Positions 16,958 through 24,870 of a stretch of DNA of 64,000 nucleotides are shown here, in pieces. Under the pieces are notes generated by a model. That model worked only from the letters and a program-made list of their open reading frames with translations. It was not told where the DNA came from and made no database searches. Positions within the stretch are counted from its first letter, which is position 1, and every line of letters begins with the position of its first letter. The stretch comes from Streptomyces zagrosensis (GTDB lineage Bacteria; Actinomycetota; Actinomycetes; Streptomycetales; Streptomycetaceae): assembly GCF_014203645.1 (NCBI RefSeq), contig NZ_JACHJL010000010.1, positions 186,001 through 250,000 on the forward strand, given 5' to 3'. Made by a program: the position numbers and the translations under genes.

Positions 16958-17002
16958 CAGGTGCCGGTCGGGCAGGTGCCGGTCAGGCAGGGGCCGGTCG
17001 GG
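16958..17002. repeat. Three tandem 15-bp units downstream of the secreted peptidase gene
   Basis: Units at 16958-16972, 16973-16987 and 16988-17002 follow the pattern CAGGTGCCGGTCGGG with one or two changes. The array ends 4 bp before the peptidase stop codon, so it is in the 3' untranslated region. Related shorter copies continue leftwards to about 16910. Confidence 0.75.
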
Positions 17003-17006
17003 GGTG

Positions 17007-18656
17007 TCAGCGCACGACCCGCTCGGCTGCCAGCGGCGCCTTCGCCTTGGCAGTGCCCTCCGGCTTCGGGGTGGCGTGCGGGCCGCAGACCACGTCCTTG
17101 GCGTCCACGGTGCCGTGCAGCAGGTAGGCGTCCACCCGCTTGTTGATGCACGGGTTGAGCTCGGTGGTGACGCCGTGCGAGCCGGCGTCCTTCTCGGTGA
17201 TCAGGCGCGAGCCCTTGAGGCGCTTGTGCAACTCCACGGCGCCCTCGTAGGGGGTGGCAGCGTCGCGGGTGCTCTGCACGATCAAGACCTTGCCGAGCCC
17301 ACGGTGGGACGCGACGTTAACGGGGTTGTACTGCGGGCCTTCCCAGGTCGCGCAGGGCAGGTTCATCCAGGCGTTGGACCAGGTCAGGAACGGGTGGTCG
17401 CGGTGCAACTTGGTGTTGTCCCGATCCCACTTGCGCCAGCTCGTGGGCCACTTGGCGTCGGCGCACTCCACGGCCGTGTAGACCGCGTTGCCGTTCTCCG
17501 AGGCGATGTTGCCCTTGATGTTGGACATATCGGGGCCGGCTGCCTCAATGAGCGGCTTGTGGTCACCGGCGAGGTAGGCGCTCCACACCGAGGCGACCTC
17601 GGTCCATGCCGAGTCGTAGTACGGGGCGCTCTGGAAGAAACCGAGCAGCTCGGCCGGGCCGACGGCCCCACCGATCGGGTTCTTCTTCGCGGTCGCGCGC
17701 AGCTTCTCCCACTGCCGCTGGACCTTCGCCGGGGTGTTGCCGATGTGGTAGACGGAGTCGTAACGCGCGACCCACTTCTTCCAGTCGGTCCAGCGCATCT
17801 CGAAGGCGACGTCCTGGTCCAGGTTGGCCTGGTACCAGATCTTCTCCTGCGAGGGGTTCACGACGCTGTCCACGACCATGCGGCGCACATGCGTGGGGAA
17901 CAGCGTGGCGTAGACGCCACCGAGGTAGGTGCCGTAGGAGACGCCGATGAAGTTGAGGCGCTTCTCCCCGAGCGCGGCACGGATGACATCCAGGTCGCGG
18001 GCGGTGTTCGGCGTCGTCATGTGGGGGAGCATGTCGCCGCTGCGCTCGGCGCAGCCCCGCGCGTATTTGGCGGCCAGCTTGCGCTGAACGCGCTTGTCGG
18101 CCTCGCTGTCGGGCACCGGGTCGAGCTTGGGGCCCTTGACGAACTCCTGCGGGTCCACGCAGGAAATCGGCGCTGAGCGGCCGACACCGCGCGGGTCGAA
18201 CCCGACGAAGTCGTACGCCTTGGCGGTCTTCTGCCACAGCGGGGCCTTGGTCGTGACCCGCCTGGGGAAGCGCATCCCGGAGCCGCCGGGACCGCCGGGG
18301 TTGTACAGCAGCGCGCCCTGGCGTTCGCTGGCGGTGCCGGTGTTGCCCACCCGGTCCACCGCGATCTTGATCGTACGGCCGTGCGGCTTGGCGTAGTCGA
18401 GCGGAACGGTGACGTACCCACACTGGATCGGCTTCTCCAGGCCCCAGTCGGCCGGACAGTCCTTCCAGTGGATGCCGGTCGTTGCGGCCCGGGCGGCGGC
18501 GATCTTGACGCCGATGGCGGCGCGCTGCTCCGCGGACACTGCGGAGCGGTGGCTTGACCGCTCACCCGCATTGGCTACCGGGCTGGTCAAGGACCCGGCG
18601 ACGAGGACGCCGGTCAGCACGGTGCCCGCCGCGCCGAATATCGCTGTTCTTTTCAC
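17007..18656 (-). CDS. Secreted alpha/beta hydrolase, tripeptidyl aminopeptidase (SlpD/Tap) family
   Basis: A 549-residue exported serine exopeptidase, expected to cleave N-terminal tri- or dipeptides outside the cell. The signal peptide covers about residues 1-30 (basic KR, hydrophobic stretch, SPVANAG cleavage region). The alpha/beta hydrolase oxyanion segment is NPGGPGGSG, followed by DFVGFDPRGVGRS, nucleophile Ser in GVSYGTYLGG, and a TAP C-terminal domain with the acid in STRDAATP and the His in KDAGSHGV. Several paired Cys fit extracellular disulfides. The GTG start at 18656 is preferred over an upstream ATG at 18692 since GGGGGAG lies 8 nt before it. Divergent from the M28 aminopeptidase gene. 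Confidence 0.92.
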   Translation of the reverse strand: MKRTAIFGAAGTVLTGVLVAGSLTSPVANAGERSSHRSAVSAEQRAAIGVKIAAARAATTGIHWKDCPADWGLEKPIQCGYVTVPLDYAKPHGRTIKIAVDRVGNTGTASERQGALLYNPGGPGGSGMRFPRRVTTKAPLWQKTAKAYDFVGFDPRGVGRSAPISCVDPQEFVKGPKLDPVPDSEADKRVQRKLAAKYARGCAERSGDMLPHMTTPNTARDLDVIRAALGEKRLNFIGVSYGTYLGGVYATLFPTHVRRMVVDSVVNPSQEKIWYQANLDQDVAFEMRWTDWKKWVARYDSVYHIGNTPAKVQRQWEKLRATAKKNPIGGAVGPAELLGFFQSAPYYDSAWTEVASVWSAYLAGDHKPLIEAAGPDMSNIKGNIASENGNAVYTAVECADAKWPTSWRKWDRDNTKLHRDHPFLTWSNAWMNLPCATWEGPQYNPVNVASHRGLGKVLIVQSTRDAATPYEGAVELHKRLKGSRLITEKDAGSHGVTTELNPCINKRVDAYLLHGTVDAKDVVCGPHATPKPEGTAKAKAPLAAERVVR

Positions 18657-18736
18657 GTAGGTACTCCCCCTACTTGGGTCGCCGTCGGTCAACGACGCTG
18701 GTGGTCAGGAGGATCTTTACGTCTCCTTCACCATCG

Positions 18737-18757
18737 GAACAGGTCACACAAGTGTTC
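18737..18757. promoter_or_regulatory. Imperfect inverted repeat GAACA-N11-TGTTC in the divergent protease promoter region
   Basis: The 472-bp gap 18657-19128 between the two divergent secreted peptidase genes holds no convincing gene. It contains this dyad plus an 8-bp inverted pair TTACGTCT (717-724 of the 18 kb block) and AGACGTAA (765-772) flanking it. Either could bind a regulator; the signal is weak. Confidence 0.3.
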
Positions 18758-19128
18758 TTTACCAAGACGTAAGCTGCACCGCGGGCTGGGGCAGACGGCG
18801 TACGCCCGGCGCGACGCCGGTTCACCGCGACCCCGACACGGCGGATGTGCCCCGTAACGCCAGCGCGCCGGCCGGCCTCACGAACGGGATGCGCCTCCCA
18901 TAGTGACGGTCGCTTCGCATGCTCATGAGTGTTACGGCCCTCCTGACCAGGCTTCCGTGGCCCTTCTCCCGCGTCAACGCCGGCATCGCCCGGTGCGGAG
19001 AGTTCGCGACACCGCTTCCCGGAGATACTCGTCCGATAATCGCTCTTGACGATGAGCAAGAAAGCATCAATTCTCATGTCCGCGTCATTCGCTCCCGCAC
19101 CACCCCCCACATCAGTAACGGAGCCATC

Positions 19129-20085
19129 GTGTACCGAAACGCATCGCTGCGCCGTAGCGCCATCGCCGCCGGAACCTGCACCGCGCTCGCCGCCGTCCTG
19201 CTCAGCGGGGCCGCCGGCGCCCAGGCGACCACCTCCCCCACCCAGGTCGCCGCCCCGGACATCGACGTTGCCGCCGTCAAGGGACATCTGAACGAGTTGC
19301 AGTCCATCGCCGACAGCAACGGCGGAAACCGGGCACACGGCCAACCCGGTTACAAGGCGTCCCTTGACTACATCAAGGGCAAGCTGGACGCCGCCGGTTT
19401 CACCACCGCCATCCAGGAGTTCGACTTCAACGGCTCCACCGGCTACAACCTCATCGCCGATTGGCCGGGTAGCAGCGCCGACCAGGTCGTGATGGCCGGT
19501 GCGCACCTGGACTCGGTCGGCCGTGGCCCCGGCATCAATGACAACGGGTCCGGCTCCGCCGGCATCTTGGAGGTCGCGCTCGCCGTCGCGAAGGCCGACC
19601 TCAAGCCCGCCAAGCAGCTCCGCTTCGCGTGGTGGGGTGCCGAGGAGTACGGCATGGTCGGCTCCACGCACTACGTCGGCAAACTGGGCTCCGGCGGCCT
19701 GTCGAAGATCGACTCGTATCTGAACTTCGACATGATCGGGTCGCCCAACCCCGGCTACTTCGTCTACGACGACGATCCGGAGTTGGAGAAGGTGTTCAAG
19801 GACTGGTACGCGGCGAAGGACATCGCCACCGAGCCGGAGACCGAGGGCGACGGCCGCTCCGACCATGCACCGTTCAAGGAGCGCGGTGTACGCGTGGGCG
19901 GCCTGTTCACCGGAGCCGAGACCAAGAAGACCCAGGAGCAGGCCCGAAACTGGGGCGGCACGGCGGGCGAGTCCTTCGACCCGTGCTACCACTCCTCCTG
20001 CGACACCACGAAGAACCTCGATGACACGGCCCTGGACTACAACAGCGACGCCATCGCCAGCGCGATCTGGGACCTGAGCGCCTAA
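19129..20085 (+). CDS. Secreted zinc aminopeptidase, peptidase family M28 (S. griseus SGAP type)
   Basis: A 318-residue preproenzyme releasing N-terminal, mainly hydrophobic, residues extracellularly. Residues 1-33 are a signal peptide ending AGAQA, and the mature region probably begins near Ala42-Pro43-Asp44, as in SGAP. All metal ligands are present: His126 (GAHLDS), bridging Asp138 (INDNGSG), Glu173 with catalytic Glu172 (WWGAEE), Asp201 (NFDMIG), His288 (CYHSSCD). Cys286 and Cys291 form the expected disulfide. There is no C-terminal P-domain. GTG 19129 has GGAG upstream. It faces another secreted exopeptidase gene, so both may work on the same peptides. Confidence 0.95.
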   Translation: MYRNASLRRSAIAAGTCTALAAVLLSGAAGAQATTSPTQVAAPDIDVAAVKGHLNELQSIADSNGGNRAHGQPGYKASLDYIKGKLDAAGFTTAIQEFDFNGSTGYNLIADWPGSSADQVVMAGAHLDSVGRGPGINDNGSGSAGILEVALAVAKADLKPAKQLRFAWWGAEEYGMVGSTHYVGKLGSGGLSKIDSYLNFDMIGSPNPGYFVYDDDPELEKVFKDWYAAKDIATEPETEGDGRSDHAPFKERGVRVGGLFTGAETKKTQEQARNWGGTAGESFDPCYHSSCDTTKNLDDTALDYNSDAIASAIWDLSA

Positions 20086-20151
20086 TCGCCCGTCAGGCGC
20101 CCCCGCGCTGCCAGGCCGCCTGATGGCCACGGCACGCACCTCGGAAGAAAA

Positions 20152-20185
20152 CAACGGCCGCCCGGTCCACGCCGGGCGGCCGTTG
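20152..20185 (+). terminator. Terminator of the M28 aminopeptidase gene
   Basis: A perfect 14-bp stem (20152-20165 with 20172-20185), 6-nt loop, then CCTTTT. The T-run makes it an orthodox factor-independent terminator. Confidence 0.88.
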
Positions 20186-20364
20186 CCTTTTCCGTACCCA
20201 ACAGGCTCATCCGGTACGGAACTGTCCGAACGAAGCGGACAAGCACCAGCCGCCCGAGCACGCGAGGCCCCAGCGCACCCCAGCCCCGCGCCCGCTGCGC
20301 ATTCTGACGCGGAAGCTGGGGCGACCGAAGCACAGGGCACAGGAGACAGGCGCGCCCCGGAACC

Positions 20365-20667
20365 TCACTCCTCGCTCATCGGTCGCCGCCCACCGGTGTC
20401 CGGACTGCGGTGTTCGGCCGCGATGCCGAAGCGGCGCCGTTCGCCCGCAGCGGACGTCCCCGAGCGCAGCGTGGACACGGTGCTGATCACCTGCTCCTCT
20501 GCCGCCACCTCTTCCTCATCGAGTCGTCGCAGGTCAGCGGCGGACACCAGGGCCACGAGCGGCTTGCCGTGCCGGGTGACGACCACGCGCTCACCGCCGT
20601 ACACCACACGGTTGATCAGCTCGGCGAGCTCTGCTCGGGCTTGCGTCACCGGAATCTCGTAGGCCAT
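20365..20667 (-). CDS. Phd/YefM family antitoxin without an adjacent toxin gene
   Basis: A 100-residue protein. Residues 1-55 are a complete PhdYeFM domain: MAYEIPVTQARAELAELINRV, then the GERVVVTRHGKPLVALVSAADLRRLD block that makes the DNA-binding dimer. The C-terminal 45 residues are charged and low-complexity, where toxin-binding segments normally lie. ATG 20667 has GGGGAG upstream. No RelE, YoeB, Doc or PIN toxin follows on the minus strand (20086-20364 has only a terminator) nor upstream. The divergent neighbour is clpP and the shared region has a TGTACA palindrome typical of YefM operators. It may neutralise a distant toxin or act as a plain repressor. Confidence 0.88.
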   Translation of the reverse strand: MAYEIPVTQARAELAELINRVVYGGERVVVTRHGKPLVALVSAADLRRLDEEEVAAEEQVISTVSTLRSGTSAAGERRRFGIAAEHRSPDTGGRRPMSEE

Positions 20668-20685
20668 GCTCCCCATCATAACGGG

Positions 20686-20702
20686 ATGTACGTCCTGTAC
20701 AT
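20686..20702. promoter_or_regulatory. YefM-like operator ATGTAC-N5-GTACAT between antitoxin and clpP genes
   Basis: A perfect 6-bp inverted repeat with a 5-nt spacer, containing one exact TGTACA core (696-701 of the 20 kb block) and a TGTACG half. E. coli YefM-YoeB operators carry TGTACA cores. It starts 19 bp upstream of the antitoxin ATG and ends 60 bp before clpP, so it can control both directions. Confidence 0.65.
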
Positions 20703-20761
20703 TTTTTACGTATGGGGCGCCCCCGGCGAAGCCGCTGGAAGAGACGACGAGAGGTGCCGCG

Positions 20762-21397
20762 ATGGAAATGCCCACCGCCCGCTATGTCCTGCCCGAGTTC
20801 ACGGAGCGCACCAGTTCCGGGGTGCGCACGATGGACCCGTACTCCAAGCTCCTTGAACAGCGCATTATCTTCCTTGGCACGCCCATCGACGACATCTCGG
20901 CCAATGACCTCATGGCCCAGTTCATGTACCTGGAGCACGCAGCGCCCGATCAGGACATCTCGCTCTACATCAACTCGCCTGGCGGCTCCTTCACGGCCAT
21001 GACGGCCGTCTACGACACGATGCGCTTTGTCACCTGCGACATCGAGACGGTGTGCCTGGGCCAGGCCGCGTCCGCCGCCGCGGTGCTGCTTGCGGCCGGG
21101 ACGCACGGCAAGCGCATGGCACTGCCTGGTGCGCGGGTCCTCATCCACCAGCCCTCGCTCAACGAGCCGGTCCACGGCCAGACATCGGACCTACAGATCC
21201 AGGCCACCGAGATGTTGCGCACCCGGCAGTTGCTGGAGGAGATGCTCGCCGAGCACACCGGGCAGCCCATCGAGCGCGTACGCAGTGACATCGAGCGCGA
21301 CAAGATCTTCGACGCCGAGGGCGCCCTGGCGTACGGCCTGGTGGATCGTCTGACCACCAGCCGCAAGCGCGCTTCCGTACCGCTTGGCCTGCGGTAA
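20762..21397 (+). CDS. clpP: ATP-dependent Clp protease proteolytic subunit, accessory ClpP
   Basis: A 211-residue serine protease subunit forming heptameric rings with a Clp ATPase. The catalytic triad is complete: Ser104 (LGQAASAAAVLLAAG), His129 (VLIHQPSL), Asp180 (ERDKIFDAEGAL). The N-terminus (YVLPEFTERTSSGVRTMDPYSKLL) is of the streptomycete accessory ClpP type rather than the housekeeping ClpP1P2, which are encoded in tandem. Only one clpP is here, and its linkage to bio and purB genes resembles the solo clpP5 locus of S. coelicolor (from memory). ATG 20762 has a weak GAGAGG. Divergent from an antitoxin gene; a hypothetical gene follows 6 bp later. Confidence 0.92.
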   Translation: MEMPTARYVLPEFTERTSSGVRTMDPYSKLLEQRIIFLGTPIDDISANDLMAQFMYLEHAAPDQDISLYINSPGGSFTAMTAVYDTMRFVTCDIETVCLGQAASAAAVLLAAGTHGKRMALPGARVLIHQPSLNEPVHGQTSDLQIQATEMLRTRQLLEEMLAEHTGQPIERVRSDIERDKIFDAEGALAYGLVDRLTTSRKRASVPLGLR

Positions 21398-21403
21398 CCG
21401 GCC

Positions 21404-21712
21404 GTGCTACCGCCGGAGTTGCCGCCGCTGCCCGCGCTGACGCGGGCCGAAGCAGACCTCGTTGACTGCTATCTGGAGGTCATTGACCTGCTGGGGCGGA
21501 TTAACCCTGCGCGCGGTCGGGACACCTACGGCGGCCTTCGCGCGGCGCAGGCCCTGGTCGCCAAGGCCAGTGCACTGCGGGACGCGCTGACGCTCATGCA
21601 TGACCGGGGCGAAACCGAGGTACACGCCGACACGCTGGCGCGCGCGATGCGCGTACTGGATGGCGAACGGCGCGCGGGGCGGGTGGCCGTGCCTCCAAAA
21701 CCGGCAGGTTGA
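21404..21712 (+). CDS. Hypothetical protein downstream of clpP
   Basis: A 102-residue protein predicted mostly helical (LPPLPALTRAEADLVDCY, LRAAQALVAKASALRDALTL, DTLARAMRVLDGERRAGRV). The GTG start is 6 bp after the clpP stop with no clear Shine-Dalgarno, which suggests translational coupling and a two-gene operon. No domain recognised. The Arg-rich, Pro-ending C-terminus and the lack of a signal peptide point to a cytoplasmic protein. It could be a clpP-linked partner, but nothing in the sequence proves a function. Confidence 0.7.
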   Translation: MLPPELPPLPALTRAEADLVDCYLEVIDLLGRINPARGRDTYGGLRAAQALVAKASALRDALTLMHDRGETEVHADTLARAMRVLDGERRAGRVAVPPKPAG

Positions 21713-21974
21713 AACGCGCTCCGCGCACCCCCGTCCCCCGATTGGGCTCCTTCCATCGGCGTAATGCGACGCGACGTGCGGGATGGGCCCGATTTGCGGA
21801 ATGCGCGCCCGCCGCGTAACTGCCCGCGCGATCTTCGCCTGGTCCTGGCATCGACGCCGAGGCCGAGCATGGCCCAAAATGGGGAACACGACGCACTATT
21901 CACTCAAATGACCCTAAAGTGAGGAACGTCACATAGCGCCTTTTCAACTCGGATTTACCGGTGTTGTGCGTGAC

Positions 21975-22160
21975 GATCCCTGGGACGACAAGCCCCCGCC
22001 AACGGTGGCGGGGCGGCCCGGGCGGACGCCTGATCCCGCCGTCGCTCCGGGCGCCTGGGCCACGGTTGTGGACCGGCGGGAGTGGAGGAATGCCATCGGC
22101 CCTGCGGCCGGGGTTCGGGACCTGTAGGTCCTCTCCTCCGCAAGCGGCTGACGAAGGGTT
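21975..22160 (+). promoter_or_regulatory. Long structured 5' leader of the NlpC/P60 gene; possible c-di-AMP (ydaO-type) riboswitch
   Basis: The 452-bp gap 21713-22164 has no convincing gene. Its right half holds several helices: CCCCGCCA/TGGCGGGG at 21994-22013, CGGCC/GGCCG near 22103, GACCT/AGGTC near 22121, and GGAGGA (about 22084) with TCCTCC (about 22134). The 3' end ...CCGCAAGCGGCTGACGAAGG resembles the GUAAGCG...GGAAGG end of ydaO leaders, which often precede cell-wall hydrolase genes in Streptomyces. I could not match the full consensus. Confidence 0.35.
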
Positions 22161-22164
22161 GCGC

Positions 22165-22644
22165 ATGAACACGCGCAAACGAGTCACTGTCTCGCCCCTC
22201 TTCTCCCGACTCGGCGCCGCCTCGGCACTGACGGCCGCCGCCATAGGCACCACTCTGCTGACACCGTGGGCAACGCCGGAGGCCAAGGCGGCATCCCCCG
22301 GCTCCAAGGCCCTACGGGTCGCAGCCTCCAAGGAGGGCGCCCCGTACAAGTGGGGGGCCACCGGGCCGCACCGCTTCGACTGTTCGGGCCTGACGCTCTA
22401 TTCGTTCAAGCAGGCGGGCAAGCGGTTGCCGCGCACGGCCGCCGCCCAGTACAACCGGGCCCGCCAGGTGTCACCGTCCGCACGCACCCGAGGGGACCTG
22501 GTGTTCTTCCGGTCCTCCCGGTCCATCTACCACGTCGGCATCTACGCCGGCCGCGGCAGAATCTGGCACGCCCCCAAGACAGGTGCGGTAGTGCGACTGG
22601 AACGGATTTGGAGCAACAACATCAGCTACGGGCGGGTGCACTAG
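22165..22644 (+). CDS. Secreted NlpC/P60 (peptidase C40) cell-wall hydrolase
   Basis: A 159-residue exported endopeptidase expected to cut peptidoglycan stem peptides. Residues 1-42 form a signal peptide (NTRKR, hydrophobic run, PEAKA). Residues 43-159 are a bare NlpC/P60 domain with catalytic Cys73 (RFDCSGL), His123 (YHVGIYAG) and His135 (IWHAPK). There is no LysM, SH3 or coiled-coil module, so it is a minimal hydrolase. ATG 22165 has GAAGGG at 22153-22158. Preceded by a long structured leader. Confidence 0.92.
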   Translation: MNTRKRVTVSPLFSRLGAASALTAAAIGTTLLTPWATPEAKAASPGSKALRVAASKEGAPYKWGATGPHRFDCSGLTLYSFKQAGKRLPRTAAAQYNRARQVSPSARTRGDLVFFRSSRSIYHVGIYAGRGRIWHAPKTGAVVRLERIWSNNISYGRVH

Positions 22645-22861
22645 CTGGGGCCGAACACACGGAGCAAGACGAGCAGCGTGCGTACGGGGCGACGGTGGCC
22701 CAGGCCATGGGCTGCGCCCGACGAGAGCCGTGGGGCGCGCCCACGCCGCCTCGCGGCGCGCTCGCGTGGCGCGCTCGCGTGGGCCGAGCAGGTCACCGGC
22801 TACCCGGTCCGCACCAGGCGGCGGCCCCCGACCGCCGGTCCGTTGGGCTAGGCGCAGACGA

Positions 22862-22896
22862 GCGCCCGCCAGGTCGCGAACCGACCAGGCGGGCGC
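22862..22896. terminator. Bidirectional terminator between the NlpC/P60 and ATP-binding protein genes
   Basis: A 9-bp outer stem (GCGCCCGCC/GGCGGGCGC) and a 5-bp inner stem (GGTCG/CGACC) separated by one A-A mismatch, with a 5-nt loop. It ends 7 bp before the minus-strand stop codon. Confidence 0.85.
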
Positions 22897-22902
22897 AGCG
22901 TA

Positions 22903-23331
22903 CTAATGCACCGGCGCGGGCCAAGGTAACGCGATCCATACGGTCTTGCCGCCCTCGGCTGTCGGCGTTACCGACAGCCGCCCACCCGACTCCGCCATCA
23001 GACAGCGGATGATGATCATGCCCCGGCCGTTGTCCTGTTGAACCGCGGCGGGCAGTCGGCGCGGAAAGCGCGGATGGCTGTCGGTGACACCGATACGTAA
23101 CCGCTCATCACGGTCGAGTACCACCTCTACGGTGAAGGTGGGCGACATGCCGCGGGTGTGTTGGACGGCGTTGGTGGCGAGTTCCGACACGATCAGACGG
23201 ACCTTGTCGGCGACCTCCGCATCGGACGGCAATCCCCAGTCCGTGAGCACCGAGCTGACGTGTCTTCGGGCGGCGGCAACCGACGCGGCAATGCTCGGCA
23301 GCGTGACGGATGCTTCCTTGTGGTCTGCCAT
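22903..23331 (-). CDS. ATP-binding protein, anti-sigma-factor kinase-like (SpoIIAB/RsbW type HATPase)
   Basis: A 142-residue single-domain GHKL ATPase. N box: LIVSELATNAVQHT; G1 box: DNGRGMIIIR; the C-terminal GGKTVWIALPW is the G2-like strand. Many streptomycetes have dozens of such solo proteins, which act as partner-switching kinases or auxiliary regulators; whether this one phosphorylates an anti-anti-sigma factor is unknown, as no partner gene is adjacent. ATG 23331 with AAAGGGA upstream is preferred over the in-frame ATG at 23391. It lies downstream of bioF on the same strand but with a 223-bp gap, so is probably transcribed separately. Confidence 0.88.
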   Translation of the reverse strand: MADHKEASVTLPSIAASVAAARRHVSSVLTDWGLPSDAEVADKVRLIVSELATNAVQHTRGMSPTFTVEVVLDRDERLRIGVTDSHPRFPRRLPAAVQQDNGRGMIIIRCLMAESGGRLSVTPTAEGGKTVWIALPWPAPVH

Positions 23332-23554
23332 GGCGACGATGTCCCTTTCCCACCGCGAGGACCGACCCGGCGCGTGCGCGCCGTGCATCAAGTCGTACCG
23401 GGCCTGCTACGGGTCTGCGCGTCAGGGTGTCATCCAGGTGGGAGGGCGGTGAGCGATCCACGGGTATACCCGAATATCTATCGCTCGAAGCGGTGAACTC
23501 TTCGCTTGAGGGCTGCGCTTGGGGTGCCGAACCGATAAATGGGGCCCGCCGGCG

Positions 23555-24724
23555 TCAGGCCGTGTCCACGATCGTCCGCACGGCCACCGCCACCTGTTCG
23601 TCCGTCAGGTCGGCACGGGCCGTGAGCCGCAGCCGGGAGATCCCGTCCGGCACCGACGGCGGCCGGAAGCAACCGACCACCAGACCTGCCGCACGGCATC
23701 GCGCTGCCCAGGCTAGGGCGCGCTCGGGGGAGGGCGCCCGGACGGAGACCACGGCGGCATCCGGGGGCACGACCGTGAGTTTCTCGGCGGTCAGTCGCTG
23801 GTACAGATCGCGGGCGACGGTGCGGACCCGGTCGGCACGCTGAGGTTCACCCCGTAGCAACCGCAAAGCAGTCAGTGCGGCGCCGGCGGCGGCCGGGTTG
23901 AGGCCGGTGTCGAAGATGAAGGTGCGGGCCGTGTTGATCAGATGCTCGATGACCCGGGCCGGGCCCAGGACCGCACCGCCCTGGCTGCCCAGGGACTTCG
24001 AGAGGGTCACGGTGGCGACCACGTCGGGCTCTCCGGCGAGTCCTGCGGCATGCGCCGCACCCCGCCCGCCGGCGCCGATCACGCCAAGGCCATGCGCATC
24101 GTCGATGAGGAGCCCCGCACCCCGCTCGCGGCAGACGGCGGCCAGATCGCGCAAGGGAGCGGCGTCCCCGTCCACGGAGAACAGCGCGTCGGTGACGGTC
24201 AGCGCCGATGCGTAGCTCCCCGGCGGCTGATCGAGCAGCTTGTCAACCGCCTGCGGATCGGCGTGCGGGGCGACCAGCGTGCACGCGCGCGAAAGCCGGC
24301 AGCCGTCGATGAGTGAGGCGTGGTTGTCGGCGTCGGAGACGATGAGCGAGGCGCGGGAGCTGAGCGCGGTGACGGCGGCGAGATTAGCCGCATAGCCGGA
24401 CGAGAACACCAAGGCCGCCTCAAAGCCACAGAAAGCGGCTAGTTCCGCCTCCAGTTCGGCATGCAGCGCGGTGGTTCCGGTGACCAGCCGAGAGCCGGTC
24501 GAACCGGCACCCCAACGGCGTGCAGCCGCCGCGGCGGCTGCCGTGACCTCGGGGTGTCTCGCGAGTCCGAGATAGTCGTTACTGGCCAGATCGAGCAGCG
24601 GCGAGGTGGCCTGCCTAGGCCGTAGGGATCGGACGAGTCCGGCGCGCTCGCGTTCCTCGCGCCGCACATCGAGCCAGCCGAACGGGTCCTGTCCGGCGGC
24701 AGCGGGCGAAGAGTGCTGAGGCAT
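23555..24724 (-). CDS. bioF: 8-amino-7-oxononanoate synthase (BioF)
   Basis: A 389-residue PLP enzyme condensing pimeloyl-ACP/CoA with L-Ala, the first step of biotin ring assembly. Class II aminotransferase fold: LASNDYLGLARHPEV near the N-terminus, GAGSTGSRLVTGTT, the IDDAHGLGVIG segment (Asp208/209, His211) and PLP Lys243 in VTLSKSLGSQGG. ATG 24724 with AGGGA upstream is preferred over an upstream in-frame GTG at 24799. Divergent from bioBAD; together the four genes give a complete late biotin pathway. The product feeds BioA. Confidence 0.95.
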   Translation of the reverse strand: MPQHSSPAAAGQDPFGWLDVRREERERAGLVRSLRPRQATSPLLDLASNDYLGLARHPEVTAAAAAAARRWGAGSTGSRLVTGTTALHAELEAELAAFCGFEAALVFSSGYAANLAAVTALSSRASLIVSDADNHASLIDGCRLSRACTLVAPHADPQAVDKLLDQPPGSYASALTVTDALFSVDGDAAPLRDLAAVCRERGAGLLIDDAHGLGVIGAGGRGAAHAAGLAGEPDVVATVTLSKSLGSQGGAVLGPARVIEHLINTARTFIFDTGLNPAAAGAALTALRLLRGEPQRADRVRTVARDLYQRLTAEKLTVVPPDAAVVSVRAPSPERALAWAARCRAAGLVVGCFRPPSVPDGISRLRLTARADLTDEQVAVAVRTIVDTA

Positions 24725-24870
24725 CGGCCATCCCTGGGTTCTGTGGGGTTCGCATAGAACGTAACCGGCCACCAGCCCGGACAGGGTGTGGTGATGCACA
24801 CACCTCCAGCTCTACTCGTTGTGCGATCTCTCCTTGGCCGCGAGCGCCGCCATGAGACAGGATCAGCGCC

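Noticed and set aside
18737..18757. LexA (SOS) box at GAACA-N11-TGTTC
   Set aside because: Spacing and centre do not match the actinobacterial SOS box GAAC-N4-GTTC, and exopeptidase genes are not expected SOS targets.
18670..20340. A 556-codon minus-strand open frame
   Set aside because: It lies antisense to the M28 aminopeptidase gene, whose catalytic residues are complete.
24748..24760. BioQ/BirA-type operator between bioF and bioB (GTTC-GCATA-GAAC)
   Set aside because: Arms of only 4 bp; spacing and sequence do not fit the corynebacterial BioQ consensus well enough to call.
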